Of a stretch of 64,000 nucleotides of DNA, positions 37,701-50,695 are shown piece by piece. Position 1 is the first letter of the stretch, and the number at the start of each line of letters is the position of its first letter. The stretch is from Daphnia carinata. Its lineage: Eukaryota; Arthropoda; Branchiopoda; Diplostraca; Daphniidae. The DNA lies in the NCBI RefSeq assembly GCF_022539665.2, contig NC_081337.1:8842679-8906678 (forward strand). Direction: 5' to 3'. Under the pieces are notes generated by a model. It saw nothing but the letters and a program-made list of their open reading frames with translations, had not been told where the DNA came from and made no database searches. The position numbers and the translations under genes were made by a program.

Positions 37701-40521
37701 CGTGGAATTATCCTCATTGTATTGACGCTTCGTCGTCAAAGACGTAGTAAAAAAGAGAGAAGGTCGAGGGGGATCTGGTTAAGAGTGCCAAATGTAGTTT
37801 TATATCCAATAAAAAGGGATGCGCTCAATTCTTCCCGCCTCTTTAATGTAAAAAAAATTCGACATACATTATTTACTTGGCGGCTAAAGTAGTCGTTAAA
37901 TAGTGACAGGAAAAAGCGCACTTTAACAATCCGCATCACAAAATTGAACAAGGCTTCGTTGCACTCTTAAAGCGTGCGCGGTATAATTCGTTTTTTATTT
38001 TAAGGCTTTCAAAATTGAACCTTGGAATGTTTTAATTATTTCTTATTTCCCACTAGGAACGCGGGCATAGTCGTTTACCTCCATAAAACAATCGATTGCT
38101 AAAGCTGTGTGCACGAGCGTCTCATTAGTACAGCTTATGAAATGGATTAATTTTTGGATTTCACTTATTAGTGCTGTCACTCAGTGGGGCCAAACAAATG
38201 TTGACAAAGTCAAAATTCTACATTAATCAAAAACCCGTGCAGTTAACTATAAAGTTGTGCATCATGCCAAGGTAAAAAAAATTGTGAAAAGGATAAGGGA
38301 ATCAGTGAAAGCGGGATGACACGATAGTCGTTCATCACGCACTTTTTTCCCGGCCAAAAAAATATCCATAATTATTTATCGTCCATCGCCATAAAGAATT
38401 GAAGAAGAGAGATTACGAAATGGGCAATGCCATTATAGAACGACTATGTAAGTGATGAAGAAGAATGACTATTTGATCTTGCCCAATTCTGTAATCCATT
38501 ATGAGAACACGGTCAACGGCCGTTAGCGTTCAGCTAAATGGCTTCCATCACGATGAGCACATTAAAAACTGAAAGTCAGCGTTGCTAAGCGGAACGTTCT
38601 CCGCCAGACTCGAGCACTTCGTTTATACATATTACCTGACGGCGTTCTAACTTTGTTTTGGCGGAACCTTTTTTTTTTTTTTTTTTTACGAACGTACTTC
38701 GCAGAAGTCGTCGTCGCAAAAATCCCAGACCTATAAGTGAACGGGTATGAACGAATACCCATGGAGCGCGTCTAGAAAGAAAGTGGTAGGACGATCGATT
38801 GATCTAGTGCAACTTAAGTGCCAATAGAATTCGGTCAATTCCCGATATGACATGTCAGTGAAAGCGAAAACGTGTCGGCGCAATCTTTCCAGGTTTCACG
38901 CTAACACCATTTCATAATATCCCAATAGGATTCGAGCTAAAAGTCTTTTTCCCAGAGTGTGTAACCTAACTCCGCGATTCCTATAAACAACGAAGGGAAA
39001 AAGAAGAGGCGTGTGCCAAATCAATCTAGCGTGACAACAGATTTTTTCTTCTTTTGTTTTTTTACAATCGAGGTCTAGTGGGAATCTTCACCATGAACTG
39101 TACTTGACCTCGACAGCAGCATCATTCAATTTGGGGTATAGATCGCGTACGCTGAAAACTTCTTTTGCTTATAAACTCAATCCGCATCTGCTATTCCGCT
39201 AGAGTGGACTAACAAAAAGCGAGTACACATGGCACCTGGCCACTTTCTCATCGGTAATGTGTTTTTTTGTCTTTTTCTTTACGTTTTTTACCGTCTTTTT
39301 CTTCTTTTCTTTGAAAGTTTACATCGTCATTGATGTGCGACCATATCAAGCGCTTCATTAGAACATAAGGCATGGTATGCACATCGTACGGTGCATAGCT
39401 CATTAATATAAACATAGTAAGAATGGCTGAACCACAAACGAATCGCGGAAAGTAGGCCGTGTCTTGATTAATAATTATCATTTAATTATACCGATGCGCA
39501 TTTCATAAATGCCTGAAATTCTTCGCTATTGAGCAGTCGACTGTTGTGAACTAATACTGAAAGTGTTTTTGTTTGTTTGCCGAGATTGAGACGAGGCATT
39601 TCCGCTAGGTCTTTGGACCTTCAACTTCCTTTTGTCGGCGCTAAAGAAATCAAAGAAAAGAGTCGCAATGAAACTCGATCTATCACAGGACTAGGCAATA
39701 GTTTTCATTCTTTAGTAAGGTCAAAAGAGTAGGGCCTTCCCCCCCCCCCCCCCGATATCATGGAATATCCGTCCTCCATGTTTTCAATGAAGCGCAAGTT
39801 TGTTTTGTGCTACGAGACGGAGTGTCGCACAATACGTTTTATCCCGCATTCCATATGAAAGGGAAGCTGTCCACGTGCCAACGAAGTATGCTTCATTTCC
39901 TTGTAAAATATTCAGCTCTCTACAAAATTCGTTTCTATAATAGAACTCATTAAGACACATGAGCAAGGTAAATTGCGTGGTAACGAAATGGCCAAAATTC
40001 AACTATTCCTAATTGGATTACGGTTAAAAAATTCAAAACGCAATTAAAGATTTTGTTTTAGACAGCCGCCTTTTGCGAAACGCCAATGACAACGAAAAAA
40101 CCAAAGGAGTAAGAATGAAAGGGAAATGAAACTGCGACGCAAATAGCTAAAAATAAATAAATAATGAAATGTGCAATTCTTACTTGATAAACACGATGAT
40201 TCCAACTTGGGCAATATCCTTTTCAAGACGTTTCCTGGCAAAACGAATAGCGAAAAAAAGAACAAAGAGTTAATTATAGTCTCTCATGTCATTCATAACA
40301 ACGGGCGGGAGGTTGAATGCCTCTGTTAACATTTACCAGCTGTCTTGAAGCAATGTCTTTTGAAGGTCCGTCAACTCAGCGACGGAAGCCATCGCCGTTT
40401 TGGCAGCCGGAAACTGCGTTGACTCTTGGATTGCAGTAACGATGTCGTCATCGTTTTTCACTACATCTTTGTCGGCCGTTTTCTTGCTGTTTCCACTGTG
40501 ACCGACGTGTGCGTTGCCCAT
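34789..40521 (-). CDS. globin X / neuroglobin-like globin
   Basis: Five exons give 226 residues: 40521-40337, 40234-40184, 36179-36075, 35693-35573, 35007-34789. The globin fold runs from LTDLQKTLLQDSW (A helix) to LLLGYMIATMKQAL (H helix). It has CD1 Phe91, distal His111 (LLSEHALRVM) and proximal His143 (SDLGRRHDKNG), then IGPQFLSAIRPILG and WTPEAEASW. It has no signal peptide, unlike the secreted Daphnia haemoglobins, so it should be intracellular. RVM, LGRRH and GPQF resemble globin X and neuroglobin (family knowledge). It has a 49-residue polar N-terminal extension and a Ser-rich tail (PPSSSSSSATATND). Gly2 follows the start, but Val at position 6 does not fit N-myristoylation. A 5' UTR intron is likely at 40527-40719. 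Intron 2 spans 36180-40183 and holds nothing I recognise. Confidence 0.9.
36180..40183 (-). other. 4.0 kb globin intron 2
   Basis: Intron between globin exons 2 and 3, far longer than its neighbours (mostly 60-400 bases). It is AT-rich with homopolymer runs, including a C run near 39740 and T runs. No nested gene or clear repeat was seen. Confidence 0.7.
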
Positions 40522-43500
40522 TTTTCCTAAAGAAATGAACGAGAAAATGTAAAAATGGAATGATTTTTTCCGCTCGATTTACGTTCTTTCACAAACAAAC
40601 AAAAAAAAAACACAAAATTCTTTTCTTCTTTTTTTTTTGGGAGGGGGGGGGGTGGTGTTCCAACAGACGGGGAACAAACAAATAACCAGCACGAAAACAA
40701 CGAATCGTTCGTGGCTTACCCGTACAACAAAGTCTAAGCGCATACAAAGTTCAGTTGTTTGGCGTGTTCAGCCGAAGGAGCGGACTAGACGGACTGGATA
40801 AACAAGATAAGAAAATGAAAGCGTTGCTTTTGGGCCGGGGACGTGAGTTTGCCTGATCTCTTTAGCTTTTCCCTTCGCTTATTTTTTTTTTTTTTTACAA
40901 TCTAGTTCAGTGTTTTTCGCAACGGACTTGGTATACAAGTTTGAAGGGGGACAAGCTCTCCTTATTCGTACGTTACGCCACTGAGGTCGCGTTCGTCAGC
41001 TCAGCGCTCCCTCACTAGACTTTCGTCCACGATAAAGCCGGTTCAAATAGCATTCTCCCTCCCTCAACGTTAACAGCGAGTCTGCGCGCAGAGCGCTTCT
41101 GAGAATCTAACACTGTAGACGACGGTAAATGGCGGAATATCGCGGAAATAAAATAGGTTTCCTTTTGTAATTCAAAGCAAAGTAAATGAACGTTAACGTA
41201 TTGCCATTGAAATATTTTTCTTTACAAAAATAAAAAAAAAAGAAAAAAATGGCCTACATAGTCATACATATATGCATTTATGGTCTATTTACAATTTATG
41301 TGAACCCACATGAATGTATAAGCCCAGGATTGAAGATATGTTCTCGGTAACCACTGGGCGTGGATTGCATCAAAAATCCGAGATCAATATTTTCTTTTTT
41401 ATTTACATTTTGGGTAACTTTTTTGTATTTCTTTCTTACTCCTACTCTCCTGTTTTGTGGCCGTTTCTGTGGAGACGACTAAAATGTAATCCGGCATCAC
41501 GACTCATTGAATAAACAAGGACATAACTCGCCCAGTCGATTTCTATAGGTAAAAACACTCTCCCTTTTTTTTTGTTGTTTTTTCTTGGCTTTCACACAGT
41601 GCCCGGACATTTTATTCGTCGGTTGATAGGCTGTAGTTCCCCGGTATAGATCACAAGGCCCTATTTTCTTCGCCTTTGTTCAAGCATTCCCCATCGTACA
41701 TGACAATGTTACCCAAGAGAGAGAGAGAGAGAGAATGAAAGCCATGTGTCTAAAGCATTCTAGATTACAAACCATAAAAAATACGAGTGTCCCCATACAA
41801 TTTTTTATCTCTTTTTTTCCCACATTTGTCGGTGAATGGATGGGAAATAGCGAGAAATTATTTATCTGTATCGCTCGGTGAACGCAATAGATCAGGACAA
41901 ACAGAAGAAGATGTCGTTGATTTATAGGCCATGAAATGTTGAGGAGCATGGGGGGGGGGGCCAATGCATAAAGAATCAGACGAAAAGAATAACAGCCAAT
42001 TTGCCTTTTGTTGTCCCACCCTACGATTTTTCAGAAAATTCCAATTGAATCTGGGCGGGGTGTTGAACGACGGCTGGCGGCCTGCCATAGATTGCGCAGC
42101 ATTTTTTCTTCTTCATGCTCCCAGCCGATAAATTCAACACATTTTCTAATTCAATTACCCAAAAATATCTTTTTCGGCATGCAACTATGTCAGTAGAATA
42201 TGCTCATTTTAAAAAATTTTTTGTTTCCCCTATCGGAATATTGCGTTTTCATGGCAACCTTTAAAACCTTTTACTATTTTTATTGGAAATATTTGACGCG
42301 TTCAAAAGTAATAAATATCTATTTTTGGACGAATAGTTTAGTACGGAAATCAACGGCGGTATGCAACATGTCCCATTTATCATACGCGTGACACGAACTG
42401 CCGGAAGACAATTCGGTCAGGTATGCTATGCGCCTTGATGAGATATTCTACATCTTTACCTCTATTACATTAATCGAAAAGCGAAATATGCCAAGCTTCT
42501 TTTTTTTTTTTTGTCTCTTTTTTTTTTCTGTAATACTCCCGGAGGTTAGAGACGAAAAAAAGGAGCAGAGGACAATGTGCACTTAAAACATTAAATGCAA
42601 TAGCCTAGGTCATGTAGCTATAGTGCAAGCTATGAAGCGTGGAGTCTTCTCGTTGCAGGTATCCATTCTGTTTTATAGTTTCCACCCATCTCGAAAATAT
42701 TTTGTCTTTATTTCAACCATCAGATATTTAAAAATTAATAATGAAATGGCCTCTATTTTTCCACTGGCTGGGAATTTTGATTCCATTTCGGCGGGTGGTG
42801 TATTCACATAGCGCTTAAAAATTCATGGGGAGTGCCTTATCGAATATGCTGACTACAGACAATAGCTAGATGCATATAAAAAAAATACAGATATTCATCT
42901 AGAGTAACATATTCAGTAGTACACTGTTCTTTCACATCAGAGTCTTAAAAAAACCAGCTGACTTTAGGAATCTTGCATATTTTTGTAGCTACATAATAAA
43001 GAAGTCCAACGTTCCTAATGCATATGGCGGCTATGACTAATGAAACGTACAGCCCATCGATCGTTATTCCTGTCGATGTTCTATTATGCTACCCGTAACA
43101 CACGAAGCTCGGGTTGGAACAGGAGTTCACACACCCGTGTGGACAATATTAAAGATTCAAGGTGGATGGCAGCAATTGAGAATACTAACTTAAACCCACA
43201 AAATCGAAAAGAAGAAAAAAAAAATTAAACATTTATATATTCTTTAGTACTTTTTCTTTCCTTTTGGTGTTTCTAATTTGCCAAAAAAAAAAGGACAATG
43301 AAAATACATCGTAATTGAATTCGTGGCTGCTCGTGCGTCCATTTGAGAGCGTAGCTAAACCTGAATTGCCAATAGCGTTGTCCTGTTTTGTTTTCATCAC
43401 GATTCAAATTATACCGAGGTATTTGGACCCGAATACCAATCACATCTCTTGCGTGAAAAATAAACCCAAAAAACTGTCCATGTTTTCTTTCCATTTTCTA

Positions 43501-44191
43501 GAAAGGCACTTTACACTGTCCCCTTCTAGGAAGTGACACTTTCGTACCTTGTCGGGTAGCGCTTCGCATACGAATGACGTCCGGACTCAATAGACGGAGT
43601 GTTTCATAATTTTAGAAAAAGTAAATTTTGACGACGGACAAGAAAAAAAAAAAAAATGTTGCATAACTGTCTCATAACTTTGACAAAATTTCCTCGCGGG
43701 CTGTCATAAAAAAGTACAGCGACCTGCCCTTTTTTTTCTTCTAATATCTGACAACATCCATACTGTTTTTCCCTAGCCAACTTTATTTCCTCGCTATTAA
43801 AAATTTTACGACATTCGCGTAAAATGACAAAAGAATTAAACGCTAAAACAATTTCCCTCGAGTTCAATCGATTGACTATTCTTCTATGAAAATACATTAC
43901 TTCGTAGAAGAATGCAAGACATAATAAAAAAGTGGAACAGTTTTCAAAATTTCTAGGAATGATAAAGGCCATCGCTTCCACACGAATACAAAGCACTCAA
44001 GGTGCAAGTCACAATCACGAGTTCATTTACATAAAAAAACAAAAACGTAGTAGATTTCTAGGACGCGGTCTAAATTCAGCGGGACTCGGTCGTTCAACAG
44101 GAATGTATAATAAATAGGACACACAACACAACAGTTTTAACTGTAAGATTTCAACAACAAAAAAATGCGGCCCTCACGCGGAACTCCATAG
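40522..44191. other. globin 5' flank and spacer
   Basis: Contains the globin leader exon (ending near 40720 at a GTAAGC donor), presumed promoter sequence, and AT-rich spacer with a GA repeat at 41717-41733. No gene is recognised from about 41200 to 44191. Confidence 0.5.
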
Positions 44192-44938
44192 TCATCCGGC
44201 CGGTTCAACAAAGCGGATGGACTGTGTGTCACCCTCGGAAGAAAGGGTGTAGTTGCTGAGCACGCTATCCACGCGAGCAACCAATAAAGCAAGGGTCATG
44301 GACTGATCAGATGTCAGATGATGATCGAAATCAAAAACTTGGCTCTGATTGTTTATGGCAGACAAGTCGCGTAACATTCGTCTGCGACCCAGAGTTCCCA
44401 AATCCCAGCCATTAAAACCAATGACAATGCCACCGAGAACGAGCAGGTTTAAGAAATAGGCACTGCAGCATATTATTAACGGAATAGAAAGGAGGAATCC
44501 AATAGCTGCTTTGACGTCAGTTACCCTTTCGGCAATGTGATTTAATCCGGGCGAGTTCTCGCGCACGCGGGACGCCGCATTCTCAAAATTTTGGACGTAA
44601 CGCATCAAATCTTTGATCTTGGGGTAGTACTTGTTTCTCAATTGCACGAGGTCGTAATAGATAGAGCCAGTAGCGTTCTCTTCCGGGTTTCGGTAGACGG
44701 TCGGAAAAGTGGATTGCTCAATGACAGAAGAATTCAATTGGCTGGTTGTTGCTTCCGTATCGTCGGTAGGCGAGCGTTTGTATTTAAGTAATGGAATGGC
44801 TGGATTTTTAAGTTTAGCAACAGATTCTATGGAATTTTGCCAGTTTGAATTCTGGGCAGAATCGGTTGCCAAACAAGCAGCATTTGTCACGACAGTCAAT
44901 ATTAAGCACATCAACCAATTCCTTGATGGTACGGTCAT
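44192..44938 (-). CDS. cluster protein A: secreted/membrane family, unrecognised
   Basis: A single open frame of 248 residues from the chosen start (MTVPSRNWLMCLILTVVTNA). An in-frame Met 11 codons upstream would bury the signal peptide, so it is not used. After the signal peptide come a polar region, the family block YYDLVQLRNKYYPKIKDLM, a hydrophobic segment (IGFLLSIPLIICCSAYFLNL then VLGGIVIG), and GRRRMLRDLSA. The shared tail follows: QVFDFDHHLTSDQSMTLALL and VDSVLSNYTLSS. It stops at RFVEPAG and has no second exon, unlike members C and D. The basic GRRRM..RDLS just after the membrane segment could be a proprotein-convertase site (inference). I do not recognise the family. Confidence 0.75.
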   Translation of the reverse strand: MTVPSRNWLMCLILTVVTNAACLATDSAQNSNWQNSIESVAKLKNPAIPLLKYKRSPTDDTEATTSQLNSSVIEQSTFPTVYRNPEENATGSIYYDLVQLRNKYYPKIKDLMRYVQNFENAASRVRENSPGLNHIAERVTDVKAAIGFLLSIPLIICCSAYFLNLLVLGGIVIGFNGWDLGTLGRRRMLRDLSAINNQSQVFDFDHHLTSDQSMTLALLVARVDSVLSNYTLSSEGDTQSIRFVEPAG

Positions 44939-45837
44939 TTCCAACCTCAAGTAACAAAAGCGGGAAAACAATCAAACGTCAAACAGTATTTTTAAAAAAA
45001 GATATTTAAGCACTGCTGAAATTACCGAGAAGCAAAATCCTTTCAGAAATAGAAATCGGATGAAATTTCCATGAGGTTTAAGGCCAAGAAATCACAAAGG
45101 CTTAAAAAAAAAAAAAGTCTGGGTAACAGCAAGACGAGTTCAACTCCGCCCGGTCATCGACGCACGACTGTGGCAAACAAGTTCCAGAATGGACTGGTGA
45201 ACTAACCAAAAAGCCCACATCCACGTGTGTTTTTTTTTTTCAATGCCCACAATATGCCCCCCAGTGTTCTTCTACATGTTCTTTCTTACCCCACCTATTC
45301 ATTCGTATCTTTTTGTTTAAACATCCTAACAGCCCGCAACGTTTTTACGACTGCAAAATCCCATGTTACATCGGATAGCCCAACGGCTATTTTCAAGATC
45401 AACAAGCCTAGCAAATTCAAAGTTGCAACTCATCGGATATATGTTTCCCTCGTCATTCCTCTTCCATTCATCAAAGGTTTCCAAACAGACGCTATCACTT
45501 GCCAGACTATCTGATCTTACGATAACACCAATTCAGGAAACAAACTATCAAACAATGGCCACCAGTTCAACATGCAGACTATATTGGCACAGATACGGAA
45601 ATTCAAAAAATTCCTATGCCTGCAGGGAAAGGCTTGGATTTACCACAAAATGTTCACATTCATTGCACAGGTTCATTGAAAACAAATGTAGATTTAGTGC
45701 GACCTAAATCTACCACCAAAAACAAGACTGGGAATAAAAGTAGGGCGTGATATGTAACATCCTGTACATCTTACAATTAAAATAATTTTTTTTTTTAATG
45801 CCAAACAAGTTATTCGACCTATTAAAGCGCTGTTTTT
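44939..45837. other. spacer between cluster genes A and B
   Basis: 5' flank of gene A and 3' flank of gene B. Plus-strand frames at 45227-45707 have no family match and no coding character. No gene is called. Confidence 0.5.
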
Positions 45838-46233
45838 TTACGTAAAATGGCGGGCATAAGTGTCAAGTGCGCTGTCTACAAAAGCGGCCAACAAAATGAG
45901 AGCCCTAGACTGTTCAAGTGTCAAAAAACGATCGAAATCAAAATCAACATGGGAAAGTTTTCCAGCCGACAGGTCGCGTCTCTTTCGCCGTCCAAATGGA
46001 AAGAGACCCGCGGCAGAAATGGAAGGAACAGTTAGGGCGAACGCAATTATTCCGCCAAAGAACAAAATAGGGAAAAACAGGACAACTCCATGAAACGCTG
46101 AGACGAGTAGAGAAACAGGTCTGAAACTGGTTCGTGAATCACTGATGACGTCTCCAGCCGTCAGGCATGCGGATATCAACAAGGCAACCATAAATAAGTA
46201 GAACAACCGACTTCCGAATGATTTAGTCATTTT
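45838..46233 (-). CDS. cluster protein B: short family member
   Basis: A single frame of 131 residues counted from MKMTKSFGSRLFYLF (an earlier Met gives 143). A signal-like start (LFMVALLISACLTAG) is followed almost at once by the hydrophobic segment FFPILFFGGIIAFALTVPSI and GRRKRRDLSAG. The conserved tail follows: HVDFDFDRFLTLEQSRALIL and FVDSALDTYARHFT. It lacks the Pro-rich and YYPK..L blocks of A, C and D and has no C-terminal exon. It is therefore either a minimal member or a product of internal deletion. The frame is intact. Function is unknown. Confidence 0.7.
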   Translation of the reverse strand, partial: KMTKSFGSRLFYLFMVALLISACLTAGDVISDSRTSFRPVSLLVSAFHGVVLFFPILFFGGIIAFALTVPSISAAGLFPFGRRKRRDLSAGKLSHVDFDFDRFLTLEQSRALILLAAFVDSALDTYARHFT

Positions 46234-46269
46234 CATCCTCTGCTGTTGAAAATGGCAAATGTTCGTCAA

Positions 46270-47674
46270 AAACCTTTAAAGTTTACGAAATTGAAAAAAA
46301 AACGAACCTTTAAAAAAACTGGAAGAATACTGCCAACTTAAAGATGATCTTAAAAGCCGTTTACCAGCTTTTATTATTATTTTAAAGGAAGATAGAAAGA
46401 AAAGTTGAAAAAAGGGCTTGGTATCACAAGACCATAGAAGTTTCACCTCCACTGATCCTCACACAACTGGAGAACGAAGTTTCAGAGTAGTCTGCTTACC
46501 AAACCTAAACTAGGAACTAGCTCACAGCCACGTGTTTCGCCATAAATAATTGTGCCCCAGTACCCGCCCTAACTCGATTCCAATCTCTCTTCTGGATTCA
46601 TAGAATTCATTCCGCTTTTTTTCACTCAATTATTCTTTTGTGACATTCAATTTGTTAGAGTTAAAGCTAAAAGCCAACCTTACTACAACAAGAGGTAACA
46701 TCAAACAAAATCAAATTTCCTGATCAGTATGAGGGAATAGCTCAATTCAAACAACAATCGAGAGTTCAATCTGCCAAAAAGTGTTCAGGGCTTACCTCAT
46801 GGCGGGCGATAGATTTCGTCTTCGGCTCGCCGTGGCAACTGTTCATGGCACTTTTCTTGCTACGCGTCCAGAAAATGTTTGACACTCTGTTTTAATTATT
46901 GTTTGTTCTAGCCACTTGTCTATTACACTTGGCGGGTTCACAATTGTTTTGGCACAAGAAAAATTTGTATGTGCCGGTATTGTCCACGAAAGTTATGAAC
47001 GACTGGGTCCACAAAGCGAGACGGTACTGCACTGCACTGCTGTTACTGACTGAAACTGATATCGACGTTGTCAAGCTTTCATAAATGCCTACTTGAGCTT
47101 AATACTTTCAGAATTACACTACAATAAATTTCAGCATACGTCACCAGTTCTTATTTGCATGCCTTAAGTTTTCAAAATTCTTTTTTTCATTTATGTTACC
47201 ATTCCTCCGCTTAAGGCGGCCATCATGGTTTTCAATGGCGTGCGACCACTGTGTGCCTTAGGCTTGACGAGATTTTACAGCTGTTTGGGATGGCACTCTT
47301 GTATCATTGTTTTATCTGAATATATTTAGTTAATCGAGTATGTGGTGTTCTTATGAAAGAATATAGCCATTCGCTGAATTAAGCTGGCTTCACATAAATT
47401 CCTGCATTATTTACTATAGTAATTTTACAGTCAATCTTACATTAACCATGGCGTTCTTTGTATTCTTGGGCCCTCTGGTGGGAAACGACAAAACAACGAA
47501 TAAAATATAAATAGTATAATAAATAAACACCAAGACCAGCTTGCTTGGGATATTAATAAAGGGAAAAGACACGATTTCAAAGTTTCATAAATTAAAAGCA
47601 AGAAATGCACGGTAACAAAAAAATGATTAAAAGAATCTTGAAAGTTGTACTATTTTGGCAACGAAAAATTGTTT
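46270..47674. other. spacer between cluster genes B and C
   Basis: AT-rich spacer. A CCATTCCTCCGCTTA motif near 47201 recurs in similar form near 49720, probably a trace of the tandem duplication. No gene is recognised. Confidence 0.5.
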
Positions 47675-48725
47675 TCATCCAAAAAAGGGAAGGCTGCATC
47701 TCAATTCACGGCATTCGGCCATTAGGCCACTACGGGCACCGTTTTTGAACGCCTCCAGCTTTCTGGACAGGTAAGAAGGAATTAGAGGCTCCAGAAACCT
47801 AGAAAATAAAAAATAAGTAATTTTTTTTAACATGCATAACGTTTAGATTATTATTTTATTTTTTTTAAAGAACTTACGAAATAACTGGCTCTGTAAACTT
47901 GCCTAGCCGGCTAGTCATTTTTCCTGCTTCGCAAGAATACCTTTCGAGGCATGCATCGTTCTTGAAACCATCCATGTAGGTATCGAGTACACTATCGACA
48001 CGAGCCGCTAACGAAGCTAAAGCCCTGGACTGTTGTAACGGCAGGAAGCGATCAAAGTGAAGGATGTCATTGAGCTCGTTTAAGGCAGACCAATCACGAC
48101 CAAAGTCTCTGCGTCCAAACGCCGATACAGCTGGAAAAAGAGAGAGGATCGCCAAAAATGCCGCGAATAAAATAGCTGTTAATATGATGGCAGGAACTAT
48201 AACAGTCAGTCCAATAACTGAACTGATGGCTTTGATTGTCCTGTCGGCGATTTGACGCACAGGAGGAATTTTCTGCCACACTCGGGAGGCAATATTTCCA
48301 GGAGATTCCAAATAAGGAGCCAAATCGTTGAATGTGGGGTAGTATTTCTCAGCAACGTGAGCTAAATCCTCCATTGGCGGGGTCACAGGAACTTGGTGTG
48401 GGTTGTGGTATAGGACTGGGGCGGGTGCGGGATAAAAATTTCCATAGGTCGATCGCTGGTCAAACGGAGGGTAACTAATTCCAGAGGACATAAATGCCGG
48501 TGCGGGGTAACGGTGAGTGGGAGCTGGGAAATAATTGGCATATGAGACCTCGGACTGGAGAGCTTGTCCCTGACGGCCTCTTAGCCTTTTAACAGGTTCT
48601 ACAGGATTTTTAGAAGACGGTTTGAAATCGAGAGCAGGATCAGCACCAGCAGTAGCCAAACATGAAGTTACTACGGACGAAGCTAAAAATACGAACAGCA
48701 AACATTCCAGCGCTGATTTAGCCAT
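47675..48725 (-). CDS. cluster protein C: secreted/membrane family
   Basis: Two exons (48725-47878 and 47798-47675) give 323 residues. The signal peptide is about 25 residues (LLFVFLASSVVTSCLATAG). A Pro/Tyr-rich region follows, with repeated YFPAP, YPAPAF and FYPAPAPV stretches, and then EKYYPTFNDLAPYLES. A long hydrophobic segment (IGLTVIVPAIILTAILFAAF..) ends in SAFGRRDFGRDWSALN. The conserved tail is ILHFDRFLPLQQSRALASLA and ARVDSVLDTYMDGFKND, with Cys in CLERYSC. Exon 2 encodes FLEPLIPSYLSRKLEAFKNG and ends RCSLPFFG. It has the same architecture as D. No known family is recognised. A CTATAAAAC element on the minus strand at 48963-48970 may be its TATA box. Confidence 0.8.
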
Positions 48726-50695
48726 TTCAAAAGGTGAACTACATTTTTTAAATTAAAGAAAAAGATTATTAGAAATTTTTAAGTTTCTCGTACACTTATT
48801 ATTTACCGTCAAGAATGCTTGTTCAGAATAAAAATCCCTTTACATTCAAGCAGGATTTCTGATTGTGAAACTACACTGTATTCCGTAATTGAACACAACA
48901 CAAGAAATTCGCTGCCACGAGAAGTTCACCATTGGCTGATCGTCTAACGACTGTCGAGAAATGTTTTATAGTGATCTTCTTTCTACAAGAATTGAAGCTA
49001 CCATTCATGTTCCAGACTACGTATAAAGAACTATGACCCAATACCTGGCTCATCCAATTCGTGTTCTTTTCGGGATTCGGACTGAATGTCTCCTCCTCCT
49101 TTTGAAGTTGTTTGACCACCTAGTCACTTTTGGCATTCCCTTTCAGCTGCCAGACAAGTAACGTTTTTGTTAGTTGTAACCCACTGAAATAGCTTCTTTC
49201 TGCAAACAAAAAGAAAAATTTAATTGAAAAATGTGCAATCCTTGTCGGATATCCAATAAGAAGTATACCTACCCACTTTTGAATCTTGCAAACAATTCCG
49301 TTTTAAACATAACCATTGTTTATTTTTTAAACTCGTTTTTACGGCAAAGTTACCGATTGTCATCTTCAAAACTCCATCCACTGATACTGCCCTCATTTCA
49401 GAGCCAATTTTTTAGAATTACACATGCCGGCGGCCATTTTTTCTTGGTAGGTTAAAGGCCGTTCTAAAAATGTGGACAAATACTATCGAAGTAATACATT
49501 CTAAGGGAAATTAGCTATGATACTTGTTCGTTAATTATTGCATTACAATGGGAAGTATGTCATACATTTTTTTTAAATTACCTGATTTGATATACGATTT
49601 CATCGAACCTAAAGTATAACAAAAAGAACTAACATTAAAAAAAGCAGACGCACTGACTTGTAGGACCACTCTGCACACTGGAAACGGCTAGAAAGTTTCC
49701 GGAATGTTTGGTTTCTCACCATTCCTCTGCTTACGATAACCGCAGGGTACGCAGATATAACTATCTTTGATACAAGTTTTCAAGAAAAAAAAAGTGTGAC
49801 GAATGAGATGACTTGTTTGACAAAATGTCTGAAATTGCATGACGTCCACCGTGTCAGGTTGAGTCAATTACTAGGCCACCGGTCAATCAACAAGTATGCC
49901 GAATGTTGATATCCTTGTCTAAGTTTTGCATGTTTTTTTTTGTGTTACCGTTAGACGAACATATGTAATCCTCCCGCTGCTTATCTTAAGAATTTTGCAT
50001 GCCAATAACTGGCCAGACAACAAACAACAAGATTCTAAATGTCAAGAGACAAGCTAAAAATTTTATCCAAGAGCAGTTAAACTACTAATTACATTACTTC
50101 CTGCTAAAGCACAACTGAGTGTGCCATTAGACTATATCTAACATTCTTAACATGTGATAATTCACATTCAGAGTAGCATTGATTACAGAAACAAACATGG
50201 CTGCATTAAGTGTGTTTAAATCAATTTACCAGGTTGTACAAGTTGATCTTCAACATGCTTTTTTACGATGACACCATTCATGCAATGCCAGCTTGATTCG
50301 TTTGACACTGCAGCCTATTAAATTACGACGTTTTACGTAGAACTGTAATGGGTTTCTGTGAGCTGAACTTTTGTTTGGATTTTCAATAGCAGACGAACGT
50401 TCTACTGGGCTAATATGTCGCCGTCTTGTAACATACGGTACAAAACGTTTCATATTGATCAAAACGATGGAATTCAATGTGACATTATTCGTATTATTTA
50501 GCTCGCAGTGATCAGGTTCCTTGAACATAATGGATAAAACCAGCAAGGCCAGCTTGCCTTAGCATGAAAAAAAAAGGACTTCAAGTCACATAAGTTAAAA
50601 AAATAGGGGGCAGGTTACACATAAAACAAGAACACAAAAAACAAAGAAACATAATTAGATGAATGTTTTCAATTATTTGAGGCTGTAAATTTTCT
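48726..50695. other. spacer between cluster genes C and D
   Basis: The left part is the 5' flank of gene C; it shares blocks with the 5' flank of gene D. The rest is AT-rich. A minus-strand frame at 50250-50546 has no family match. No gene is called. Confidence 0.5.

Noticed and set aside
40337-40521. N-myristoylation of the globin (starts MGNAHV)
   Set aside because: Gly2 is present, but position 6 is Val where small residues such as Ser or Thr are expected. The consensus is therefore not met.
43604-43996. 130-codon minus-strand frame downstream of cluster gene A
   Set aside because: Translation is not similar to the cluster family or any known protein. It lacks a signal peptide and ends in A/T homopolymer-encoded residues.
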